Source of the DNA: Candidatus Kaiserbacteria bacterium GW2011_GWA2_52_12
GTDB taxonomy: Bacteria > Patescibacteriota > Minisyncoccia > Phycocordibacterales > UBA2100
Direction: 5' to 3'
Assembly: GCA_001004345.1 (NCBI GenBank)
Contig: LCQW01000004.1
Coordinates: 1-37,527, forward strand
DNA length: 37,527 nucleotides
Position numbers and translations under genes: made by a program
Notes under the pieces: model-generated
Told to the model about the DNA's origin: nothing
Seen by the model: only the letters and a program-made list of their open reading frames with translations
Database searches by the model: none
Part shown: piece by piece, positions 30,762 through 37,527 of the stretch
Numbering within the stretch: position 1 is the stretch's first letter
Layout of the letters: every line of letters begins with the position of its first letter

Positions 30762-32816
30762 CTAGAAATACTTTTCGAGTTTTTCCAGTTCTTCAAAGTA
30801 GGAATCTACCTTCTGCTTCATCTGCTCGATGTCTTCATCGCTGAGATGAGCGAATCGGCCTTGCGGCTTGATGTACTCCGCGAGCGCTGCGACTTCTTCC
30901 GGCCGGTATGTAATACGCCACTTTCCCATCTCGCATTCAACGAGCGGAAATGCGCATGTCTCGACAGCGAGATGCGCCATGCGCAGCGACAGGGCGGGGT
31001 CGATCTTCCACCCCGGATTACACGGGGCAAGAACATGAATGAACCGGAGTCCCTTCCCCTTGTACGCGACGGCTTTCGCGATCTTACTTTTGAAGTCCTC
31101 AAGATGATAGATGGATGCGGTCGCGGCATACGGAATGTTGTGCGCAGTCATGATCTTGAGAATATTTTTCTTTGCTTCCATCTTCACTGCTTGGATCGGT
31201 GTCGTTTCCGTAACCGCTCCTTGCGGTGTGGAAGACGAGCGCTGTCCACCGGTGTTCATGTACGCTTCGTTGTCGTAGCAGATGTAGATGATGTCCTCAC
31301 CACGCTCTGCCGCGCCCGAAAGCGCCTGAAGGCCGATGTCCATCGTTCCGCCGTCTCCCGCGAATGCGATCGCGGTTGCCCCCTCGCCAAGCTCTTTCGC
31401 CGCCCGCGCCAGACCGGATGCGGTTGCTGCTGCGGTTTCAAACGGGCAGTGCACCATGTTGACGCCCAGTGGCGTATACGGATTCGGTCCCGCAATAATG
31501 GACCAGCAACACGCGGGAAGCGCGATCTGCGCATTTTTCCCGACGACGTCGAGCGTGTGACGCATCACCAGGGGCGCGGTACAGCCGGCGCACGCACGAT
31601 GACCGGGATTCACGAATGCCGAAGAACCTTTTGTTGCAACGACGGTAGAAGCCGGGGCAACTTTCGGTAAATCGGGAACTCCGCGCCACTGCGAGTGTCC
31701 TGCTACGAGCGAATTCGAGCTGCTCACCTCTTCGATAATGTCGCAGAATATTTTTGACGACATGGGCACGCCACCGACGCCGACGGTAAAACCGTAGACG
31801 GGTGTAGTCATGCCGTAGAGAGCGACGCGCACTTCATCGAGAACGATGCCGTACTGATTGACATCGAGTACGACGATCTTCGAACACTTTGACAGCACTC
31901 TGCGCAGGGCCTTCGCCGGAAACGGGCGAAATTGCCGCAATTGCACGGCACCGACTTTTTCCCCGCGCTCCCGCATTTTGTCCACCGCATCTTCGACGAT
32001 GCACGTGGTACTTCCCATGATGAGAAGCGCGACTTCAGCATCGTCCATGCGATACGACGGGACGGCAGTGTATGAGCGACCGAAATTTTTCGCAAATCGC
32101 GTTGCCGCGACCGCTATCTCGGTATGCGCCATGCGCATATCCCTCGCCAGAGTTTTCTTGAGCCGAAAATAATAATCGGACGTGCCAGAGGCACTGTACG
32201 AACGAGGCTCGTCGCTCCGGAGTGCGTGGGGCATCTGTATGTGCCCTATATACGCATCAACTTCCTCGTTTGTATATACCGAGACCCCCTGTTTCGTATG
32301 GGTGAGGAGAAATCCATCCACATTCACCATGACCGGCAAACATGTTCTCTCCGCAATGCGGAACGCCTGCAGGACTGAATCGTACACTTCCTGATTACTT
32401 CCGCAGTAGAGCTGGATCCATCCGGTGTCGCGCTGCGACAGCGAATCGGTGCGGTCGCTTGCGATATTCCACGGCGCGCCGATGGCTCGATTCGCGTTCA
32501 CCAAGACGACCGGAAGTCTCGCACCAAGATGCCAATGAAGCGCTTGATGCATGTACAGAAGTCCGTGCGACGAGGTGGCGGTAAATGTGCGCACCCCTGC
32601 CTGCGCTGCTCCGATGAGCATCGAAAGCGCGGTGTTCTCCGATTCGACCGGTATGAACTGACAGTTCGGCAGCTCTCCGCTTGCCACATACTCGGCCAGT
32701 TTTTCGATGATGCCGGTTTGCGGCGTGATCGGATATGCCGAAATGACGCGTGGACGCGCCTGCATGACCGCATACGCGACCGCTTCGCTCCCTGTGAGAA
32801 CCTTATGTATTGACAT
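30762..32816 (-). CDS. porAB: Pyruvate:ferredoxin oxidoreductase, alpha and beta subunits fused
   Basis: A 684-residue fusion of PorA and PorB, which oxidatively decarboxylate pyruvate to acetyl-CoA and reduce ferredoxin. The alpha part (residues 1-~390) has SAYPITPQTGIIEKLAEYVA and TATSSHGLLYMHQALHW. The beta part has the iron-sulfur cysteines of HRACAGCTAPLVMRH and PACCWS, and the thiamine diphosphate site GDGGTMDIGLQALSG through NEAYMNTGGQRS. I start it at the ATG at 32816 because AAGGAG lies 8 nt upstream and MSIHKVLTGSEAVAYAVM is the normal PorA start; the longer frame is antisense-like. It overlaps the upstream gene by 14 nt. PFORs of this type usually have separate alpha and beta genes. 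Confidence 0.93.
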   Translation of the reverse strand: MSIHKVLTGSEAVAYAVMQARPRVISAYPITPQTGIIEKLAEYVASGELPNCQFIPVESENTALSMLIGAAQAGVRTFTATSSHGLLYMHQALHWHLGARLPVVLVNANRAIGAPWNIASDRTDSLSQRDTGWIQLYCGSNQEVYDSVLQAFRIAERTCLPVMVNVDGFLLTHTKQGVSVYTNEEVDAYIGHIQMPHALRSDEPRSYSASGTSDYYFRLKKTLARDMRMAHTEIAVAATRFAKNFGRSYTAVPSYRMDDAEVALLIMGSTTCIVEDAVDKMRERGEKVGAVQLRQFRPFPAKALRRVLSKCSKIVVLDVNQYGIVLDEVRVALYGMTTPVYGFTVGVGGVPMSSKIFCDIIEEVSSSNSLVAGHSQWRGVPDLPKVAPASTVVATKGSSAFVNPGHRACAGCTAPLVMRHTLDVVGKNAQIALPACCWSIIAGPNPYTPLGVNMVHCPFETAAATASGLARAAKELGEGATAIAFAGDGGTMDIGLQALSGAAERGEDIIYICYDNEAYMNTGGQRSSSTPQGAVTETTPIQAVKMEAKKNILKIMTAHNIPYAATASIYHLEDFKSKIAKAVAYKGKGLRFIHVLAPCNPGWKIDPALSLRMAHLAVETCAFPLVECEMGKWRITYRPEEVAALAEYIKPQGRFAHLSDEDIEQMKQKVDSYFEELEKLEKYF

Positions 32817-34464
32817 CGCCCTGCTCCTTTCCAAAAACGATAGCGCCGCGCTCGCATACTTGCGCACACAGTCCGCAACCTTTGCACATGTCGAGATCAA
32901 TGACGTACACGCCATCCTGTTTCGTGATGGAGAAATCGGGACAAAAATCGAGGCATCGGTCGCACGCAATGCAGCTTCCGCAGTTGATGCACCGGTCCGC
33001 TTCCTCCACTGCCTGCTCCGATGTAATGGTGAACGTCGTCTCGGCAAAAGAGCGGAGCTCTTCGGCAGTAAGACTTCGTTCATTCAAAATCTCGGGATTT
33101 TTTCGTCGTTTGTTGAGGTAGTAGAATTTGACGTCTCCGTCGCCGAGCGCCGCAGGCCGCGGCTCTTTCGCAGAGCCCGAGACCCGTGCAATGATCGCTT
33201 CGGCAACTTTCTTGCCGGATGCTATCGCTTCGGAGACCGAGCGAGGACCGTAGAGTGCATCGCCACTTGAGTATATTCTTCCGCCCCGCACATCATCCTC
33301 GCTTGTGAACGTGTGGTCCCGCGAACCGAGGAAGTCGAGATCGACTTCTTCGCCGATAGCCGAGAGGACCATGTCGCAATCGATCCCGAACTGCGAATTC
33401 GGTATTCTGACCGGCGGGAGTTTCTTTCCTCCCTCCGGTTCTCCTTGCACAGCCATGCACTCCAAGCGCACCCTGAACAACATGTCGAAATACGACCAAA
33501 CGGGAATGGTGAGGAACATGAATTGCACGCCCTCCTTCTTCGCCGCTTCTATCTCATCTTTGTGCGCAGGCATGTCCTCCTCGGTACGCCGGTAGATCAC
33601 CGTGACGATCGCCGCACCCAAGCGTTTTGCGCTCCGCGCGACGTCGATAGCGGTATTTCCCCCGCCGATAACGCATATGTGATGCGTATCCGGCGGCAAC
33701 GTGGTCATACTTTTATCCGCCACGCGTGACAAAAATTGCAACCCGCTCATGAACGGAAATTCCCGGCCGTGATCATCAAGCAGTGCGCGCGAACGATGAG
33801 CGCCGACCGAAACGACGACAAAGTCGTATTCGGACGCCACTTGTTCAAATGTCGTATCGATGTGCGCATTCATGTGCAGCTCGATGCCGAGCGACGTGAC
33901 CATCGCCCCGAGCTCGCGCGCCAAAAGTTCTTTCGGCAGGCGATATTCGGGTATGCCGTAGCGAAGCATGCCGCCGAGCTCCGCATGCGAGTCATAGATA
34001 GAGACCGCGAACCCGCTGCGCGCCAAAAAATGCGCGGCGGAAAGTCCGCTCGGACCGCCGCCAATGATGGCGACACGGAGGCCGTTCTTCTCGCCGGTAT
34101 ATGGTGTAGTGGTGAGACCGTGTTCGACCGCATACTGCCCCAGGAAACGCTCTACCGCATTGATAGAAACACGCTCGCCCTGCTCTTTGCGGTTGCACTG
34201 CGCTTCGCAGAAGCGATAGCACACTCGCCCGCAGATAAGCGGGAATGGATTTTCCTTGATGAGCTCGCGCCATGCTTCTTCGAACTTTTTCTCGCGTACC
34301 AAATGCATCCATATCGGGATGTTTTCGGCGCACGGGCACAGAAGCGTGCACGGCGAAAGACGGTTTTCGTACGAAGGAGCGATCCTCCGCCACGAACCGG
34401 TCTTCGGGGACTGCGCGTCCCCAGAAGAGCGTGAGATTGAATCGAGAATTTTGGTGCTTTTCAC
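32803..34464 (-). CDS. GltD-like FAD/NAD(P) oxidoreductase fused to PorD-type ferredoxin domain
   Basis: A 553-residue protein. Residues ~40-100 carry the N-terminal cysteine-rich domain of GltD-type enzymes (LCPCAENIPIWMHL, CGRVCYRFCEAQC). Then come a FAD site (AIIGGGPSGLSAAHFLA) and an NAD(P) site (CVIGGGNTAIDVARSA). The C-terminal ~60 residues hold two [4Fe-4S] motifs (CINCGSCIACDRCLDFCP and CKGCGLCAQVC) like the delta subunit of PFOR. Family knowledge suggests electron exchange between NAD(P)H and ferredoxin; the fusion with PorD implies direct coupling to pyruvate oxidation. It starts 4 nt inside the end of porG and overlaps porAB, so the three form one operon. Confidence 0.9.
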   Translation of the reverse strand: MKSTKILDSISRSSGDAQSPKTGSWRRIAPSYENRLSPCTLLCPCAENIPIWMHLVREKKFEEAWRELIKENPFPLICGRVCYRFCEAQCNRKEQGERVSINAVERFLGQYAVEHGLTTTPYTGEKNGLRVAIIGGGPSGLSAAHFLARSGFAVSIYDSHAELGGMLRYGIPEYRLPKELLARELGAMVTSLGIELHMNAHIDTTFEQVASEYDFVVVSVGAHRSRALLDDHGREFPFMSGLQFLSRVADKSMTTLPPDTHHICVIGGGNTAIDVARSAKRLGAAIVTVIYRRTEEDMPAHKDEIEAAKKEGVQFMFLTIPVWSYFDMLFRVRLECMAVQGEPEGGKKLPPVRIPNSQFGIDCDMVLSAIGEEVDLDFLGSRDHTFTSEDDVRGGRIYSSGDALYGPRSVSEAIASGKKVAEAIIARVSGSAKEPRPAALGDGDVKFYYLNKRRKNPEILNERSLTAEELRSFAETTFTITSEQAVEEADRCINCGSCIACDRCLDFCPDFSITKQDGVYVIDLDMCKGCGLCAQVCERGAIVFGKEQGDVNT

Positions 34465-35057
34465 GACACTACTCCTCCACTATGTCGCACGGAATCGAAC
34501 GCTTCCTGTGCGGCCTTCTTATTCGCTTCGACTTTTTTCTTGATTTCAGTTTTGATGAACTGAAACAGTACATCGAGCGAAAAGAGTTTGCTTACCCGAA
34601 TGAACGCGCCCAACAGGGCAGTGTTCACGATCGGGGTCGTTCGATTACCGAGACCATTGCGAATGGCAATTGTATCAGCGTCGATCGTCGCAACGACAAC
34701 ACGTCCGGCATATTTCTTGAACGCTTCGTCGTCGGGATGCAGCTGCGAATTGACGAGCAAAATGCCACCGTCCCGTAGGCCCTTTGCCGCATCAGTGTGT
34801 ATCGCAAGGTCCGCGTCGAGCACAATGACCGCGTCCGCGCTTTCCTGGAACGGACCGAGTTCACGAATTTCTTCATGGCTTAAGCGCACGAATGCGTCGA
34901 CGGGAGCACCCCGCCGCTCCGGGCCGAACGTCGGCGCCGAAGAAACGTAGGGAAACTTTCCCGTTTCATTTTCTTGACCGTAGAGCATCATGGCCATAAG
35001 TTCGGCCATCATCTTACCGCCCTGACCGCCGCGTCCGTTGATACGGATTCTGTACAT
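34461..35057 (-). CDS. porG: Pyruvate:ferredoxin oxidoreductase, gamma subunit
   Basis: A 198-residue gamma subunit: the N-terminal RIRINGRGGQGGKMMAELMA and the FPYVSSAPTFGPERRGAPVD segment are conserved in PorG/VorG proteins. The ATG at 35057 has AAGGAG 8 nt upstream. It is the first gene of the por operon; TTGACA with a weak -10 lies in the divergent gap to the isocitrate-lyase-family gene (35058-35217). Confidence 0.93.
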   Translation of the reverse strand: MYRIRINGRGGQGGKMMAELMAMMLYGQENETGKFPYVSSAPTFGPERRGAPVDAFVRLSHEEIRELGPFQESADAVIVLDADLAIHTDAAKGLRDGGILLVNSQLHPDDEAFKKYAGRVVVATIDADTIAIRNGLGNRTTPIVNTALLGAFIRVSKLFSLDVLFQFIKTEIKKKVEANKKAAQEAFDSVRHSGGVVS

Positions 35058-35217
35058 TGCAGACTCCTTGTTTATCCTATTGAAGTTGTCAATGTTCCTA
35101 CGCCAAATACTCTGCCTCTTTTGTGTAATGTCAAAGGCATGTAAATTCGTGCGTGTCTGATGTGATACGATGCACCAGCGAGCTTTTGTTCTTTGTCACG
35201 TCAAACGGGAGGAGCCG

Positions 35218-36231
35218 ATGTATTCGAAGTACGATGATCCAGGAAAAAAATTCCGCGAGCTCGTCGCGCGCAAAGAGGGTGTATTCGGTTTTGGCGTTGC
35301 CAATGCCATTGACGCGCTCGTCGCGAGCCTCGCCGGAGTCGAAGCGATCTATGCCGGCGGCTGGTCCATCGCCGGCTCAAAAGGCCGCCCCGACATGGGA
35401 CAGGTCACCATGACCGAACAACGCGACCAAGTGCGTGAAATCGTGCGTTCGACACGGCTACCAATCATCGCCGATATCGATGACGGTTATGGGGACGCCA
35501 AGAACGTGCTGCGCACGGCGGCTGAATTCTTCGGGACGCTCGAGTATGATTTCGCGACGCGCACAGTGCGTCGCCTCGCCGGCGTGCATATCGAAGATCA
35601 GGTACTCCCGAAGCGCTGCGGGCATATCGCCGGCAAAAAACTTATACCCCCCGCCAAGATGGCCGGAAAGATTCGTGCGGCCTGCCGCGCCCGCGACGAC
35701 ATTTATAGAAACGGTATCATCGTCGCGCGTACCGACGCGTTCAATTCGAAAGTGCCCGGCAGTATGGCAGATGCGGTGAATCGCTCGGTCCGTTATGCGG
35801 ATGCGGGTGCCGACCTTCTCTGGTGCGAATTCAATCAGTGCGATCGCGCGCTTCCGGAAGCATTCGCCAAGGGGGTGAAACGTCGCCATCCGAACATCCC
35901 GCTCGCGTTCAACTACTCGCCATCACTGCCATGGATCAAAACCCCACCGCACGAGCGAGTGCGGTTCGCCGATCTCAACGAGATGGGCTACAAATTCATT
36001 TTTGTGACCATCGCGGCATTCCATGCATCGACGAAAGCGGTGCACGATTACGCCAAGCGTTTTTGCACCGCCAAAGAAGAGGCGCTCTGGGAAATGCAGG
36101 GAGCAAAGCACGGCCACCCGACCGCTGACCACCAGGCGCTCATGCGCGTCAACAAATGGCAGGAATTCGAGCGCGAGTTTGATTCCGACGCTGCGGCCGA
36201 TCAGGCACGCGGAGAGGGGTTCAAAAAATAA
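35218..36231 (+). CDS. Isocitrate lyase / PEP mutase superfamily enzyme
   Basis: A 337-residue (beta/alpha)8-barrel enzyme that breaks or forms C-C or P-C bonds next to a carboxylate. It has the metal-binding IIADIDDGYGD and the catalytic loop KRCGH in VLPKRCGHIAGKKL, like (methyl)isocitrate lyases, and a C-terminal region (EALWEMQGAKHGHPTADHQA) closer to isocitrate lyase. KRCGH is more usual in methylisocitrate lyase, KKCGH in isocitrate lyase, so the substrate is open. GGAGGA 4 nt before the ATG at 35218 fixes the start. It is divergent from the por operon, fitting a role in two- or three-carbon acid metabolism. Confidence 0.85.
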   Translation: MYSKYDDPGKKFRELVARKEGVFGFGVANAIDALVASLAGVEAIYAGGWSIAGSKGRPDMGQVTMTEQRDQVREIVRSTRLPIIADIDDGYGDAKNVLRTAAEFFGTLEYDFATRTVRRLAGVHIEDQVLPKRCGHIAGKKLIPPAKMAGKIRAACRARDDIYRNGIIVARTDAFNSKVPGSMADAVNRSVRYADAGADLLWCEFNQCDRALPEAFAKGVKRRHPNIPLAFNYSPSLPWIKTPPHERVRFADLNEMGYKFIFVTIAAFHASTKAVHDYAKRFCTAKEEALWEMQGAKHGHPTADHQALMRVNKWQEFEREFDSDAAADQARGEGFKK

Positions 36232-36243
36232 TCAGTGCAACGT

Positions 36244-36276
36244 AAGCGGTCCCGCCAAAGCGGGACCGCTTTTCTT
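36244..36276 (+). terminator. Intrinsic terminator of the isocitrate-lyase-family gene
   Basis: A 12-bp stem AAGCGGTCCCGC / GCGGGACCGCTT with a 4-nt loop is followed by TTTTCTTTT, 12 nt past the stop codon. It is unidirectional; the reverse strand lacks a T tract. Confidence 0.92.
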
Positions 36277-36315
36277 TTGCTGTTTTGTGCAGATTATTGG
36301 ATGAAGTGGGAACTT

Positions 36316-36537
36316 TTATTTGAGATCGCCGACAGTAAGACCTGCGTCTTTCATAATACCCGAAAGGGTGCCCGCTTTGAGTTTCTTGTGTAGCGGGACA
36401 GTAACCTTCTTTGCTTCTGATAGATATGGAGGAGGATATAATCGCACATGGCTTCCTCGTGTTCTTATTTTGGAGTACCCCTTCCGCTCAAGAATTTTAA
36501 TCATCTCTGCGCCGGAAAGTGCGGGCAGTTTTGACAT
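36316..36537 (-). CDS. hicA: HicA-family mRNA interferase toxin
   Basis: A 73-residue toxin of the YcfA/HicA family with a double-stranded-RNA-binding-like fold that cleaves mRNA. The signature is GAEMIKILERKGYSKIRTRG followed by SH-V-R-L-Y, where the histidine is catalytic, and VPLHKKLKAGTLSGIMKDAG. It begins 3 nt after the hicB stop. Confidence 0.92.
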   Translation of the reverse strand: MSKLPALSGAEMIKILERKGYSKIRTRGSHVRLYPPPYLSEAKKVTVPLHKKLKAGTLSGIMKDAGLTVGDLK

Positions 36538-36540
36538 GAA

Positions 36541-36753
36541 CTAGACCGTAATGAGGTGAAGGCTGACATCCTCGTTTTCCACCGAAGAGACCTTCTCGTC
36601 CTCAAGACACAGAAGTGTTGCTTCTTTAATGTTGGCGAGGGCCTCCTCTACCGTCTCTCCTTGGCTGTAGCAGCCCTCAAGAGCGAGATTCGTTACCGAG
36701 TATCCCCCCTCTTTTTCCTTTTGCAGAATGATAGGATATGTGCTGTGTTGCAT
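36541..36753 (-). CDS. hicB: HicB-family antitoxin
   Basis: A 70-residue antitoxin with the partial RNase H-like fold of HicB (YPIILQKEKEGGYSVTNLAL, CYSQGETVEEALANIKEAT). It lacks a visible C-terminal DNA-binding domain, so repression of its own promoter may need a dimer arrangement or another factor. The gene order is antitoxin before toxin. A -10 box (36760-36765) lies 6 nt before the ATG. Confidence 0.9.
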   Translation of the reverse strand: MQHSTYPIILQKEKEGGYSVTNLALEGCYSQGETVEEALANIKEATLLCLEDEKVSSVENEDVSLHLITV

Positions 36754-36759
36754 GCGGAC

Positions 36760-36787
36760 AATATAGCATATGTGAGAATATTTTCAC
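36760..36787 (-). promoter_or_regulatory. hicBA -10 box and palindromic operator candidate
   Basis: TATATT (minus strand, 36765-36760) lies 6 nt before the hicB ATG. Just upstream is a near-perfect 16-bp palindrome GTGAGAATATTTTCAC (36772-36787; one mismatched pair), a plausible autoregulatory operator. Confidence 0.45.
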
Positions 36788-36847
36788 TATTGGACGACGT
36801 GGAAACCACTCAATTTGTAAATTTTTGAACAATTTGTACAAAGAAAA

Positions 36848-36879
36848 CTCCACACAAGCTGACAATGGCTTGTGTGGAG
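36848..36879 (-). terminator. Intrinsic terminator of the last gene
   Basis: A perfect 12-bp stem CTCCACACAAGC / GCTTGTGTGGAG with an 8-nt loop is followed on the minus strand by TTTTCTTTG, 30 nt past the stop of the gene at 36909. Confidence 0.92.
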
Positions 36880-36908
36880 CTGTAACCTAACAAGATGGCT
36901 TTCCGCCA

Positions 36909-37223
36909 TCAGTAAAGTTCGCCACCTTTCTCGGGAAATATACTGAGGCTTTCGTACAGCGCGTCCATCACGGAACGCGGCACATGCTTCCGTGTATCCT
37001 GCCCACATGCATACGGATACGCCATGGTGACAAGGAGGGAGACCTGATATCCGCCATTCACGGAGTCCTTTTCAACTCCGAGCAATTCGGCGCACTCCTT
37101 CGGGCCAGCGACCTCGTGGGGCAAATTATTTTTTGATCCGTTCAAAAAAGCCGTGAGCTTTTCGAGCCTCCTAGCGGAGACGTTTGGAATCTTGACGAGA
37201 ACACGAAGACGGCTATCTGCCAT
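36909..37223 (-). CDS. Hypothetical protein
   Basis: A 104-residue soluble protein, starting MADSRLRVLVKIPNVSARRL, with no motif or family I recognise. A G-rich stretch about 5 nt before the ATG could serve as ribosome binding site, and a strong terminator follows the gene, so expression as a single-gene unit is likely. Confidence 0.65.
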   Translation of the reverse strand: MADSRLRVLVKIPNVSARRLEKLTAFLNGSKNNLPHEVAGPKECAELLGVEKDSVNGGYQVSLLVTMAYPYACGQDTRKHVPRSVMDALYESLSIFPEKGGELY

Positions 37224-37527
37224 CGAAACCCCCTGCTGTGTATGTCCAACGGATGTCGAATTACTCGATCACCCTGGACAAAGCAATAGATATCATTTCT
37301 GTGGAGAAATAGCAATTATTATTGGTTGAGGACCGCTAGAGTTCCCTTTGTGCGTTTATTCTACCAAATCAGAACCTATTTCCAAAATCGGTAATGTGCC
37401 ACGCGCGGAGCGCGTGGTAGCTCTAAACTAAATCGTACGCTCCACGAAAGCCCCGCCACCGCCTCGCTTCACTCGGCAACCCCAAAAAGAAAAAATGTTC
37501 CTTGCTCTTTTGATTTTCGCGGGGGTG
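37224..37527. other. Window end without a recognised gene; one strong hairpin
   Basis: I see no supported gene here. A perfect 8-bp hairpin (CCACGCGC-GGA-GCGCGTGG, 37399-37417) lies in the middle. The AT-rich first half could hold the promoter of the gene at 36909. Confidence 0.4.

Noticed and set aside
30738-31670. 310-codon plus-strand open frame
   Set aside because: Antisense shadow of the PorA-PorB fusion.
1-37527. CRISPR array or rRNA genes
   Set aside because: No regularly spaced direct repeats and no rRNA-like segments were seen; the repeated segments present are DGR TR/VR pairs, hairpin elements and the adenosyltransferase duplication.

Overview
The window reads as a chromosomal segment of a Candidate Phyla Radiation bacterium (Patescibacteria, most likely Parcubacteria). 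Three things suggest this: compact genes on mostly one strand, standard-code housekeeping genes (glyS, ileS, argS, rplK, nusG, secE, recO) mixed with many small membrane proteins of unknown function, and abundant toxin-antitoxin and diversity-generating retroelement (DGR) genes. Lineage is inferred from gene style only; no rRNA is present.

Layout. 1-9.2 kb (minus): glyS (cut by the window edge), a DUF11-like surface protein, recO, ileS, a SWEET/PQ-loop-like membrane protein and argS. 9.2-13.9 kb: a RelBE module beside a 16-codon remnant of a P-loop ATPase gene, then the secE-nusG-rplK locus. That locus is split between nusG and rplK by a complete DGR: variable target gene, template repeat (TR1), accessory gene avd, reverse transcriptase. 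13.9-19.3 kb: cell-envelope genes (SIMPL, PAP2-like, GT4 and GT2 glycosyltransferases, DedA, small membrane proteins). 19.6-23.2 kb: a nuclease-like gene beside tRNA-His, a DUF2914 membrane protein, a PduO-type adenosyltransferase, and an AbiEii-like toxin pair bracketed by a decayed second copy of the adenosyltransferase 5' end.

23.2-30.7 kb holds the most striking region. On one strand lie a MoxR/AAA_5-type AAA+ ATPase whose C-terminus is a DGR-variable FGE/C-type-lectin-like domain, a second target with the same kind of domain, a shared TR2, a second DGR reverse transcriptase, and overlapping the RT 3' end a vWA (MIDAS) protein with an N-terminal HEFEH zincin motif. A second avd lies antisense between TR2 and RT2. 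Aligning TR2 by eye to its two VRs shows 10/10 and 11/13 differences at template adenines; TR1 to its VR shows 16/17. I read this as a self-diversifying AAA+/vWA system in which variable recognition domains are coupled to an ATPase-MIDAS-protease module. The function is inferred.

30.7-36.3 kb: a pyruvate:ferredoxin oxidoreductase operon (porG, a GltD-PorD fusion, a PorA-PorB fusion) divergent from an isocitrate-lyase/PEP-mutase family gene. 36.3-37.5 kb: a HicBA module, one unknown gene and an unassigned end.

Recurring themes: in both DGRs avd and RT are divergent with overlapping 5' ends, so the TR-RT transcript is antisense to avd; several genes have a -10 box only 6-8 nt before the start codon, suggesting leaderless mRNAs; and a family of short hairpin elements with diverged but still self-complementary stems occurs at three sites around the second DGR and the toxin module.
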